Of a stretch of 64,000 nucleotides of DNA, positions 12,301 to 24,055 are shown piece after piece; position 1 is the stretch's first letter, and every line of letters begins with the position of its first letter. Source of the DNA: Dipylidium caninum. Lineage: Eukaryota > Platyhelminthes > Cestoda > Cyclophyllidea > Dipylidiidae. Where the stretch lies: contig QEYB01000556.1 of NCBI GenBank assembly GCA_017562135.1, forward strand, positions 62,001 through 126,000, read 5' to 3'. The translations under genes and the position numbers were made by a program. The notes below the pieces were generated by a model. It saw only the letters and a list, made by a program, of their open reading frames with translations, had not been told where the DNA came from and ran no database searches.

Positions 12301-15300
12301 AGCCAGCTCCACTTAACCAGCTGGTAAGGAAATGTTTTTACGAACTGGATTCCTTTTCACTCTCGCTGTCTATTAGCCCGAAGAATTAGCATATTCGCCC
12401 CACGGCAGGTGTGGCATTGTGGCGGGGCAGTAGCGCCTGGCGGACTGTTTCCAGCCCCCACTCCCGGCATGGGGAAGGCGCCTTGGTCGCTGGTAGCAAG
12501 TCTGTAGAACACTGCATTGCGGGGTGTATATACCCGACCAATTGTGTCAGCCGAATATATATACAAACGAAGGGAAAAAATTGCCCAAATATACAACGGC
12601 TCTTTGGAAGAGATAGCGCCGAACGTAGTAACTGCCTTTTCGTTAACTCTGCATTTCGCAACTTCTTTTCATTCACACAAGCGTTGACGTGGTATGGGTT
12701 CATTTTCCTAGCATGTGCTCCTCAGGTCAGGTTCGTGTCAGTGGTGCGATCTACGCCCCGTCGCGCAGAAGAACGGACATGTCTTGTGGCAAGCTGATAT
12801 GCCTGCCGACTGCGCCCAGCTACTGGACCGGCAGCATTGACAACAATCACGTGCCGCGTCCTGCCCACAAGTGTGGTGAATGTGGCGGGTGTTTTTGCTC
12901 AAGCAAGCCCCTGCGCCTCACCTATGGTCGACATCGGTCAGCAAAGGAAGGAAGACTTATGCAATCGGGTGCGAACTCACCACACCATTTAGAATGGTCT
13001 TGCTGCCCAAATGTCATCGCGTGGCAGAGGCAACCTCCACCGCTAATACACCTCCAGGCGCCAGCATGGATTGGTGAAGTAGACGAAGTGAATGTACTCG
13101 CTTATCCCCCCGCATTCATGCACTCCTTAGGGCCACGATGAGTTCGAGGTGAGAGGAAGGGACGCCTCTCATTTCTAACTCATCTCATCTCTTTTCTTTA
13201 CTTCTTCTCGACATTTCTCCCTCAACGCAGTGACGCTCACTGCCCCATTGCCGCATAAACTTACTTCTGGACTGGAGTTGTTCTCCCCGATTCTTAAAAC
13301 CTAATCACCCATGATATTCTCCTTCTTAGTGATGAAGAACAAGGCCGATTAAACTCCTGCTCACTTGGTACGATATCATAGCTCGACTAACCTGTGCCTC
13401 ACGATCGAACTGTCTTGTGGAAAATATGCTGCCGTTGGGTGTTATACGGAAACCCATGACTTGCGTGAATTGTGGGCCGTTGAACACCGCACGATGATCC
13501 TCGGATCCGAATTCAAATATGACCTCGCCGTTAACTCCGGCGTCGAGGTCAGTGGCCGTCACTTGGCCAACTAGGAACCCGGGTTCTTTGTTTTCGGGGA
13601 GAATGAGTTCTCCAGTCTCCTGAATTAGCGGGGCGTGGTCGTTGACGTCTAGTATACGCACGGTCACCACTGCTGTGGAGGCAGACTGAGGCTCGGACCC
13701 CGACATCTCCAAGGGATTCTGGCTGACATCGTAGGCTTCAACTTGCAACTACAACAAAAAAACATTATTTTTCCACGAATGCGCTCTCCTTGATCTTCTC
13801 TAAATAGCATTGCCTCTATGGAAAAAAATCTTCTGTGTACAAGTACGGTGAGCTTTTTTTTCCTGCAGTAATGACCTCCTATTCAGAGAATCAAAGGCTA
13901 TGCCCTTTCCGTCAGTCCCTGTTAGGGCTGTTCCATTGATGTTCACCACAGGATATTTTAGGCGTCAAAGATGAAAATTTAAAACGTCAGCGCTGCATTA
14001 CAACGCTGATTGTTTGAAAGGGGACAGTGAAACAGTAATTCGGCTTGTGGGAGATAAGACTGCTGGAGAATGCACTTGACGTGTGAGTTAATCCGTCGAG
14101 GAAGTGAGTGGGACCGAGAAGGTTGAGGAAGGTGCACTGCTCACACCACGCGAGCGGACAGAGATTTGATTCGCAGAATTTAAGCCCTCACCTGAATGTT
14201 CTACGCGGTTCGTCGGATCCCCACATAACCTGTTTACCCCGTGACTTCGAGGAGCCTCAGATTGCAAGTGACTGCCCATTTTGAGTCGTTTTTCGTCAAT
14301 ACTTATGGCCTCTTTTTATGCGTTTGAAGAGAAGTCGCCCAATCGGTTTGGCCCTCAAGTGTGCGCTACATGGCCATGGGCGAGACGAGGCCTTCGATTG
14401 CAAGGGTAGACTCTATTACGTCTGCCGTTTTTCCTTGCTACCAGACTTCAAGTTCAGGTTCAATGAAGAGGTCGCAAGACGAAGTTCTTTTCGTTGGTAG
14501 TCAGGCAATTACGAATTAGTGTGGACCCCTAGTTAAAAATTGCCTGCAGGAAAGTCCCGAGGCTTCTGCAATGCGTCTTTAATGGCCCACCCACCAAGAC
14601 TGGAGCTGACGGCTCCCCGCCGATTTGACCTTGAATGAGGAGGCCGCATCGCCGTCTATTCGGGGAATGGTGGCAGCCTTCTTACCTGTTCGTGTCCATG
14701 GAGGTCCCAAACGCCGTTGCTACCCTCCGCTGCGATACGAGATCTCGTTACTTTTGACAGAGCTGAGTTAGTCAGACTAGAGGCAATAAGCTGGCTCGAC
14801 TGCGCACACACGCAAACACACACAAAGCGCTGAAGGTGTTTGAGGACGCAGTGGGGTTTATGGCGAATACACCCAGACCTTTTTATTGTTCGCTGCACGA
14901 TAATAGCAATTTTCATAACTCCCATAACTTATTAAACATTTCCTGTGTTCCAATGGTGTTAATGGTTGAAGTTATGACAGAATGAGGCGTTCTTTATCAC
15001 ACATGCCCTGACATCCACTTAAGAAGTTGGGTTAAGTGAAGAAGGAGGGCTTGCCAGAGTGTGGCGATTCCCCTGACCGTGGGCCAACGGCGTTCAGTAC
15101 CTCTCAAACACCCGGTTCATCACCAGTGGGTCAGTAATGCACCTTCTATACCTTCTACACGAGTATTTGTGTGATTCCTTCTGTCATAGTAAAGGCGAAA
15201 TGGTGCTTCAAAGTGAGGCATAATTTTAACTGGAAAGAATAGTACTTAAGCCGATCAAACTGGCCGTAGTTGTACAAAATAAAACAGACCTGGGACTTGT

Positions 15301-18300
15301 CACTACACTCCCAGTTGGTGAGTTAGTTTAGGAAAATGTGATTCCCTAACTTCGGAAAGTTCATTCTTAAGTTGCGCGCCGCTGCGCTTCCCGCCTAGAC
15401 TATCGGGCACGAACATTGCACTTGCGTATCATACAACCCCGGGGTCTCCCTGCGACTTGGAATACCTCACACACGCAATTACAAATAGGGGCAGGAGCAT
15501 TTGACTTCCGAGAGCCCAGTGATAAACACACTTCTGAGAGGGGTGGCACTTGAGTCCTCCCTTGTCCACATTAATCCCCATGTCTGAGCAACGCCTGCGT
15601 TACCTAGCTCCCCTACACAACCGTCCTCCTACTCCTCCACCTCATCGAGAGTTTACTTTGTAGACTACTGTTTCATGCAATAGGTGAAACGGAGCAGGCA
15701 TCCGATTCCATTAAACTGCAGACGCTCAGAAATAGCTATTTATTAGCGTAAATTGATGCACAACATCTGTCGATGACCGACGGAGGGACATCTCTCCAGC
15801 CAACATCGTGGTAAAAAGCGCCAGAGGTCTGGTCATTTCTTTGCCATCAGGCTCGCAAATAGTGTTTGCTTTTAGCAATTTTATGAATGGAGGGTTAGTC
15901 CTCGCATCCATTTCTCAGTTCTAAAGGGGGCAACACGACCAGAGTAGACATCTCGGCAATTCTTATAAAAAATGCGTCTTATTTCGTGCCTGCGGGCAGC
16001 AAGTGGGATTGTCTGCCAGGCGGTCAGTCAAGCTCGTGTTGAGCCCCTTGCCTCATCCGTCGACGAGGCCAGAGGCGAAGGGCTGACCGTCGGGTCTCGC
16101 CCGACCGCGCGCAGGAGGTGCGAGTGCCGCGGCGCGGTCGCGTGTGGACGCGATGGAGTACGAGTCCCGCCGACACTTCGGGCGGTCACACGACTTGCCC
16201 CCGCACAAACATTTGCGAATGCTTCTCATGCATGGGAATTCAGTCGACGAACAATTGTTTTCATGCTTAATGAATTAATTTTTAAGGTCCTTTATTTACT
16301 TTATAAGTTATTCAGCTACTTTGCCCTACACGGTCTACTTTCACTTTCAGTGGCGGACACACTTTTGTCACATTAATACCAATCTTCTGGCGCAAGACAC
16401 CGAAATAAAGGGTTCTTACGTGATAGGTGTCCCTGGTCTCGCGGTCGAAACGTGTCATCGCGTAAAGACGACCTGTTTCTTCATTCAGGTAGAACAAAGA
16501 GGCATCTTCGTTCTCGTCTGTCAGTCGGTATCGTGTGATAGCGTTCTCCTCCGTGTCATAATCTTTGGATGTCAACTAAAATGGGAAATACGTGCGACGA
16601 TGCATTTTCGAGGCCGCCTGGCACAAAGCAGGATGCAAGAATTGTCAAACTTAAGGTTGTCTTAATCGACGGCGAGTTGAATAAACGGACTAATCGGAGA
16701 GAGTTTTCCTCGCCAAGACTCTCCCTCCATTAGTAGCTCAGGATTTCCTCAAAGAGAACCACAATTTGTCCACGTGAGAGAGTTATACGCGCTTGCCCCT
16801 CAAGACCGCACCGTTGTTCCCTGCCTCGCCGTAAGAATACGCTACGAATAAGCGCGAAACGACTCACAGGGAATTAGCATAGACGTGGCGATTGGCGTTT
16901 CCCTCGCCCTCGACATGCTCGCTCGAAACTAGCTAGTCGGTCATCTGCCAATCTTACGCCTTTTCACATTCCCAGTCATCCGATAAACGATGATTGCGCC
17001 AGCTCAGGTTGACAAACAAGCTCTGTATAGCCGGTTGAAAGTTGTGGCTGAGAAGAAACGCCTTCACCTGGCCCACTCTCCACTTAACATCACTCCCTCG
17101 CAACGTCATGCCTTATAGGCAGATGGAGGAATTCTAACAGGCAACATTCTTCCTCAATTTACTAGAGTCATTTACCCACAGTTACCTCAGCTGTTTCACT
17201 TCACCTATTTTATCTTCTCTTCTCCCATACACTACACCTAACAGTTTATCTCCAAAACTATTTTAAAGGAACGGTTTTCTCGTAGGTAAAGGTGAAAGTA
17301 AGAGGAAATTTTCTAAAAAGTAAATCGGGTAGAAATCTTTAAGTAAAAACATAGAGCCATACTTGCATAATCTCCTTCCTTATGTCGCTGTTTTCTTTCA
17401 GCTCAGCTATAAATGAGGACTGTGTAAAGATGGGAGCGTTGTCATTTCTGTCCTGCACGTGGATCGTCATGGTGAGAGTCGAGGTGAGACGAACTCCCCG
17501 ACCTGTGCCCACATTTGAGCCACCATCGTAGAGGAGTTTGGGTGTCTCGGCTCCTCCGTCGCCTCCGTCCCAGCAGACGAGACGCGCCAGTCTAAACGGT
17601 GCCCCCTCCTCTCGGTCGAAGCTTTGCCGTGTGTAGAGATCGAAGTGAAGTTCTGGAACCACTGTCGAATCGGGTGGCGGCTGCGTCGTCTCCGCTCGTC
17701 TTTCAAAGCGGAGTGGCTGTCGCTCCACGTCCCCCGGGGGTTCTGCGCACTGCAGGAGCCCGTTTGCCTCGAGTGTGTCTGTGTCTCGAACTACTACCTA
17801 ATGCGGGAAGTACAGTTAGTTTTGCTTTCACCGATGCCACCAGTTTGTTAAATGATAACCTCCGGAATATTACCAGCCCGATGACAGTAGGAGGACTGAG
17901 TATGAAACTGAATCTCCTTCGACTTACTTTACTCTGCTGATATGGCAAGGGAACATGTCTGCCTCAATAGCACACAAGATTTGACTCAATCGCACAAAAG
18001 TCGTCGTTTTGTTCAAGTCAGTCTCCACCCTTCACCATAATTTATGACCATGTGTGTTCTAAGCAAATTATACCTCTTCTCCAAAGTTCAGAGCACTTTT
18101 TTAAGGCTTAATTCTCATTGTCTTCCGCGCTGTCTCGATTCCGCTTTTTGGCTGAAAAGCGCCCCTGCCACTGAGACACCTCATTCCCCTGTACCGTCAT
18201 GACAACAGTTTGCACCGTCAACATTTAAGACCAGTTTGGAACGATTTGAGCACTTAAATTACGACAAAGGCGACCGGTTTATGCTCAATTAGTACAGCAT

Positions 18301-21300
18301 GTACTGTCCGTTGACTCGAAAACCTGAAGCAAAAAGATAGTACACTGTCAGTGAGCCATGGCCGGAGATTTGTCTTGAACGCCACCGTCCAGCCGTTAAT
18401 TCGTCGTCCCAGCCTTCGTCGGGCGCCACGTCACTTCTGACCACGTACACTCATCCCCACTGACAACACCGCCGTGAGAGGGATTTGCTGAACGGACCGA
18501 CGATGGCACCATCTCACGTCGTCGTCAGTTACTTGCCCATCGGACAAAAACCGCCAACGCCGCTTCGCCCAGCGTCTCTAAATGCTTTTAGCACGCAAGT
18601 TGGTCTCCGAAGTTACTTTAGAGACAAATAACAATTTCCATGAAGACATGCTAACGAAGGACTTGCGTGATGGTTATGCTAGGTCAACAGCGAAAACATT
18701 TAGCAAGTTCTTCTTAACAGTGTTTTTCCTAAACAGTTTCAAAACAACTACTTTTCACATCTGCATCTCGACGTATCTGGTGTCATTCACACAAAATTCG
18801 TTAGGCAAAAGTTGGGGGCATTTTCGTGTGCGCAGCATACCTCTGTCCGCCCCACTTTCCGTCTGCTTCCTCTTAAATCTTGCTCAACGTGTCAAACGTA
18901 AGTGAAAAATTTCACGTGTTTTAAGATCCACCGTAAAGTTGTGCTCGACTTGGGGTAAAACAAAATAAACTCATTTCTTACCGCAATTTGTTGACGAGTC
19001 CCCAAAGCAACGTGTGGCCTGGCACTACCATGATGCAGTAGGACGTCCTTCCTCTTGAACATCCCCGGCCTCTTTCCTTCGCCTGCTGTCTCTAAATCAT
19101 CCAATTGCTGACAATACTTTTCCGAATTGAGTCTTCGTTCGGCCCTCGAATTCCCCCCAACATTCTCTTATTAAAAGTCAAATTTTGTCTGGAGGTGAAA
19201 GGGCCAAGTTTTCCGGATTCACAAGATGCACTTTTCCTTACGGTTTTTTCGTAGGTAACCCACTACTCGCCCCCAAGTTATCACCCAGCCAAGAAAAGCC
19301 CACCTTTGTCCGAACCCGCAGAGATGTGCACACGACGACTCGATCATCCAACTTCTTCCCAGTCACTCCACGTGACATGCATCTTGACTATTTTCACACA
19401 CTCATCCTCCCTTCCACCCCTGCTCAGAAATGGTTCGCTGAGCTGAATTAAGCCTGCAGCGACCCCCGACGGTGTCAGAAAAGGATCCCGCTCTGACAGG
19501 GTCTTAGCAACATCGTCGTCGACCAAAGACGGTCGCCCAGAACGTGGCTCATTGGAGAGTTGGAAATCATCACCGGTTCCAACTTTTTGGAACCATCTTC
19601 TGCATGTCCTGCCGGAGACTGCGCCCTCACCAAACACCTTCAATAAATTCATACACGTTTCTGTAGCACTTCTTCCCCATTCCCATTCGTATAAGATACA
19701 GCGGAGCAGAGGGACTTTATCAGCAGCCATGGCAACGCGATGACTTCACCCACCCCCCCCCCCCCAGACTAACGCGAATCAACTTTCTTCTAAGTAATTC
19801 GCCACGTCAGTATGTATACAGTAAGCAATAGAATGTAGAGAGCCGAAAATGCGCCAAATAAACACATGCTACGTGTCGAAACTTGTTGTCATGGCAACGG
19901 ATAGAACTTCCCGGTAGACCCGATATTTAGACTGAATATATCTACTCCCGGGAGAGCTAAACCAGTGATCTCCAGTTCAAATAATTCGTCCACCGCCTCC
20001 TGGGAGCTGTAAACTTTTAAAAGAATGCACCGAAAAGTAGATCTTTCATTAATTTGCCCCAAGTTTGGATTCAACAAGCTTTTCCTCAATGACTTCATGG
20101 TAGAGTACGCTAAATCTCCTCTTTCCTGCTAACCGGTTGCATGGTGGAGGAAATAAAGAGCATTGCAATTACATTGACGACCCGGGTGATTTGAATTCAT
20201 TGTACTAGTCTATTTAGACACTACAGCGTGAAACGAGACTACAGAGTCAATGTGTTTTGTGAGATGCCATCGTTCGAGCGACACTTGGTGCGCTCCATTA
20301 CTCCCTGCCAGAGTCACCGCGGTACGCTCCGAGCGGCAATTCCACTGGGACTCGTCCGCACACCTAAGCATGATCGGCTGCGGTTATCTCCCCAGGACTG
20401 CGTGACTCCCCACGCACTGCATTCTGTATGAAGCAGTGCGCCCGTTGGGGCGACCTCTACCCAAACGGAGAGCCTGAGGTGGCCACAAACGAGACAGTTT
20501 AATCAAACCACTAAGGCTCGTACCTGACCGACCAAAATGTTGGGCGGCTGATTCTCCTCCACCGTGAGGTATGTAGGATTTACGATGAAAACGGGCACCT
20601 CGTCGTTGATATCGAGAAGACGAATATGGAGACGGGTTGATGCGGTGAATTCTCCATCGCTTGCTCTGATTGGCAAATTGTAGTCCGTGCGTTTTTCGTA
20701 GTCGAAGGCTTCACGGAGACGTACTTTGCCGTCGGGCTCCACCTCGAAGGGCCACGACGAATTCAGACCTGGCGTGTTGTTTATCGAGTAGGTGAGGACC
20801 GCATCGGCGTCGCGGTCGACGGCCTTCAGCTGCACGGGAAAGCGATTCTTCATGCTGCCTTAAGACCCTTCCCTAGGGTCTGTCCATTTCCTTTCCGAAT
20901 AAAAAGTAACTCCTCCCATTTTCTAAATAACCATTTTCGCCTTCGGTAGTCTTGGCCAGAAGACACAGCGGAGCCGATTAACCAAAGTTTATGCTCATTC
21001 GCAGGCGCCCAGCGTTAATCCACTGTGGAACCAGTGGTCACTACTGTTTCACATGCCAAATGAAAGAAGAGTCTCTCCCTTCCCCTCTTTTATGTTTTCC
21101 TAAGCGTCGTTCCTCCAGATTACACAAATGTCTGTCAAAAATGTTTTTGACTTACTAATGAGCACTATCTTGGAACCTGCGGTAGTTTATTAAATCTGAC
21201 AAATAGACTCGTCTTTTACAGCAAAGCGCGTCCGTCTTTCTATCCCTAAAAGATAAACTCTTTGCACGGAGAAGTCGCCTACTTGTCTGTAAGTCAGAAC

Positions 21301-22445
21301 TTTTTCCGTCCTCCAGATAACTAGAGAGCAAAGACCGTGGGCCTGGTAGTCACCACTGCTCAGTGGTTTGCATAATACCCATGCTCCAAAGTGTTTCCTA
21401 TTTCTCTTGGGGTTTCGCCATTTCAGTTAATTTAGTATTAGTGCCTGAGACCACTGACTTTCGCCGATTGGGGCATATTAATACAGGGTTAAGCCAACGT
21501 TTCTCTTTGCGTCTTATCGCTGGTAGCCTGTGATCCACTCAGTAGCAGTCACTAAATACGTGTGTCACGTACTTCAGTTATAACTGTCCCTGGTTGAATG
21601 TCTTCGGGCACTTCAATCGTGTAGACAGATTGCGGGAACACCGGCTCCATGTCATTAATGTTGAGCACCTGAATAACAACTGGTAGCTGAGCTTCTTGGG
21701 TCAGGGGTTTCTGTCCATCCGACTGCATGTCAGAATTGCTCGCCACCAACGAGAATCCGTACTCCTTCACGTCCTCGTAGTCAAGGTCTTCCTTCAAAAT
21801 TAAAAGGGGCCGCGAATCATTCGTCACAACTAACTCCACCATCTTCATGGCTGTCCATTGAATAGGAGCAAATTTCAGGCGATATGTGATGGAAGAGTAC
21901 TTGGGTGTCACATCCCTGTCCACAGCGCGTGGCAATTCAATTGTTTTACCCTTCCGGTAGATTACTTCTTTTAGACGCAAAACGAAGGGTCTGGGGATGT
22001 CCTCAGGGAATTCCACGCCGTTATCGTCCACGTCAACTATGTGAATCCCCACGTGGATAAATGCAATGAGTTTCCTGTCTTGCCATACGTTGACAGTTAC
22101 ACGCACGCACGCGTCCAGAGTGGAGCGGCACTGGCCGATGCACAACTGCTCGAAGTCAATGAGCGACTTTGTGCTCAGCGTGGTGGTGGCATCATCCAAC
22201 TCCACGTATGAGGATGGTTCACGAAGACGGAAACGAAGGTCTTTGCATCCGCTGCTCCCGCCACAGAGTCGTGTAAAATTCAGCGTCTGTTGGCGTCTAA
22301 GATCGTCATCCAAGTAACCAATACGGTAGCCGCTCGGCTCATTCTCTCGAATGTCATAGCGCAGGTGAAATTGAAGTTGTTCACCATAGCTTAGTGGAAA
22401 CAGAAGTACGAAAGGAAGTAGGAAGAGTTGTCCTTGCATGTTCAT
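3369..22445 (-). CDS. Protocadherin-like receptor, 7 cadherin repeats, 10 exons
   Basis: Exons in transcript order: 22445-21573, 20829-20524, 17749-17363, 16575-16420, 13748-13392, 12090-11952, 11079-10643, 7511-7008, 4453-4087, 3730-3369. All junctions are GT-AG and in phase, giving about 1295 aa. A signal peptide (MNMQGQLFLLPFVLLFPLSYG) starts at ATG 22445. Seven cadherin repeats follow, shown by the linkers VDDN, NINDMEP, DINDEVP, RNDNAP, DVNDHAP and DVNDNSP and the Ca-binding motifs DRD, DxDxG and LPEN. The last repeat ends in the degenerate VEDIPGRGN. A membrane span lies at about residues 927-952 (ILIVIVLSTVSAFLAAVLIS...), followed by a basic stop-transfer and a tail of about 343 aa. 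Seven repeats plus one span is the classical protocadherin plan, so homophilic adhesion and signalling at the cell surface is the expected role. The tail shows no catenin-binding motif I know, but has two WIRS-like motifs. Repeat 4 is very divergent. Introns make up most of the locus. Confidence 0.9.
4454..7007 (-). other. Protocadherin intron 8
   Basis: Separates the membrane-span exon from the first tail exon. I see no coding potential that fits the reading phase. It contains a short TCGTC pentamer run at 5861-5887. The other large introns of this gene (7512-10642, 12091-13391, 13749-16419, 17750-20523) likewise hold no recognised gene, apart from the mariner relic in 17750-20523 and short simple repeats such as the TTC-rich tract near 11251-11290, which lies in 11080-11951. 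Confidence 0.6.
5861..5887. repeat. TCGTC pentamer tandem repeat
   Basis: About five imperfect copies of TCGTC inside a protocadherin intron. Confidence 0.75.
11251..11290. repeat. TTC-rich pyrimidine tract
   Basis: Imperfect TTC/TCT repeats of about 40 bases in the protocadherin intron 11080-11951. Confidence 0.75.
18900..19730 (-). mobile_element. Decayed mariner element
   Basis: Reading the minus strand from ATG 19730, the N-terminal helix-turn-helix of mariner transposases is clear: FGEGAVSGRTCRRWFQKVG, then NEPRSGRPSLVDDDV. About 500 nt further on, in other frames, come EKYCQQLDDLE, then KRPGMFKRKDVLLHH and SARPHVALGTRQQI, which is the catalytic-domain block LLHHDNARPHVA. The D of HDNARPH has become G, and stops and frame changes lie between the blocks, so this copy is dead. 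The 3' end of the transposase (the LAPSDYHLF block) is missing. It sits in the intron 17750-20523 of the protocadherin gene, in the same orientation as that gene. Confidence 0.85.
19753..19765 (+). repeat. Poly-C tract
   Basis: A run of about 13 C just upstream of the mariner start (in mariner orientation). Confidence 0.85.
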
Positions 22446-23959
22446 ATTCGTTTTGCAGGTCCTTGCCGAGGTAAGAGGATAAGAAGGGTAGGAAAGTGAG
22501 AATTAGAGGCCCTATCTTACGATTATAATAAAAACTTAAATGAGGGCGTTGGACCAACTCAACAGCAGTCTATTCACCCTTGGTGATTTAGCTTATATTC
22601 GGGCTTGGAGTAGACCTCCGTCTATCTCGACTTGCCCAAACTTGGATGCCCCTTTGAGGGGCACTTTAGCTGAGCCTAATAAGACGGACAATAACGAGTT
22701 TAATTCGTTGCGCTCAGACTTGCTACTGTCGACAGCGGCTTTGATCTCTCCCCTCGTGCCTAAGCCAACTTTCCGTTTAGTCGTGTTGAGAAGGCAGCAG
22801 CGCGGCAGGAATGGGGAGTAAAATAGAGTGCAGTTTATGTGGAGTTGTTTTAACCTAATTTACCCTAAACTATCGTGCCTCCCCAAGTCTTCCGCTTCGG
22901 GTTGCAGCTCAACCGTGGCAATGTTAATTTTTACATGTAAGAGTTAACAGACGTCTGTTTTGACTCCAGCACTGTAGCGGGTAGTCGGGATAAATGCTGG
23001 GTGCCAAAGCGGATGGGCTGAGTTGGCTGGGGCACGGCGACGCGGCACCGCAATATGAGTGCTACATGCGCGCCGAAATACATCCACACAAGCAAACAGA
23101 CGTACCGCAGAACAATGCTGTGAGCACGTGCCTGGGGGAGGATTTTCGCCGGTGTGCGCGTGAGACCGGAGTGAGGCCGGGGACTGGGGTTGGCCAGGCT
23201 AGAGGGTGGCAGAGGTGGAGGCGGTGGACAACTCGCCGATTGGGTTCTGGCAGGGAACTCAACTGCCCTGCCTCGGCAAATAGTCACTCTCCTCCTCATG
23301 GCAGCTCCCCCCATTGGTCCGACTCTCGCCGGGAACGGCCAATTGGGCGACGGAGAGCATCAATCCATCGAGGCAGAAACTGCAGCAGTCCCGCGGCTTT
23401 GGGTGCAGAATGCATTTCCTACGAAGGTGTAGCATAAAAGATGCAAGACCACTTTACTCGTAAAAATAACGCACAAAATATCCGGTGTATTGTGTGGAGA
23501 AGTTATGTTTGTGAGACGTCCTATAAAAGTGTTTCCTTGGGGCACACCCATGGACTGGGATTTTGTGTAATACTGGCGGAAACAACGAACTTGCATCTTA
23601 AACTGCCTCGCCTCCGCTCCAACCACGAACTCATGCGAGTGCCTATAGGGTTAGGAAGAAGTCGCATTTGCCCCCGCGACCCCGTTGCTAATAAAACAAA
23701 TAAGCAAAGAAATGCTCAAATTATGGTAAGCCCGATAGATGCGATTAGTTCATTGTACCAGCCATTGCAGTGACATGCGCGCAGCAAAAGTGGCCGAATC
23801 TTTGCATTGAGGTAATTAGTAATGCCCGCCTCTCCAAAACCCCAGTCTAGTACAGCTTTCGCTACTCACTCCATGGCGTTCGCATTTTCACCATGTGTCG
23901 CGAGTGTCATGCAGGAAATATCTCATACGGTTGCTGCTTACCTACCGGTTTGGCGTCCT

Positions 23960-24055
23960 TACCCTTCCCCCTCCCTCCTCGCCCCTTCTCCTCCTCCTCC
24001 TCCTCCTCTTCATCCACTCTTCCTCTTCTCTTCCTCTTCTTCTCTTCTCCCATAC
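23960..24055 (+). repeat. Polypyrimidine (CTC/TCT) tract
   Basis: Almost pure C/T for about 95 bases on the plus strand, made of imperfect CTC and TTC units. It lies about 1.5 kb upstream of the protocadherin start codon. Confidence 0.8.

Noticed and set aside
19889..20098. Minus-strand frame in a protocadherin intron (SLNIGSTGKFYPLP), considered as a missing half of cadherin repeat 4
   Set aside because: Its splice sites do not give the required phase 0 to phase 0 exon, and it lacks a DxDxG motif. Exons 2 and 3 join directly in phase.
22994..23437. 147-codon plus-strand frame in the protocadherin upstream region
   Set aside because: Sits in CpG-rich DNA with equally long frames on the opposite strand, and no domain is visible.
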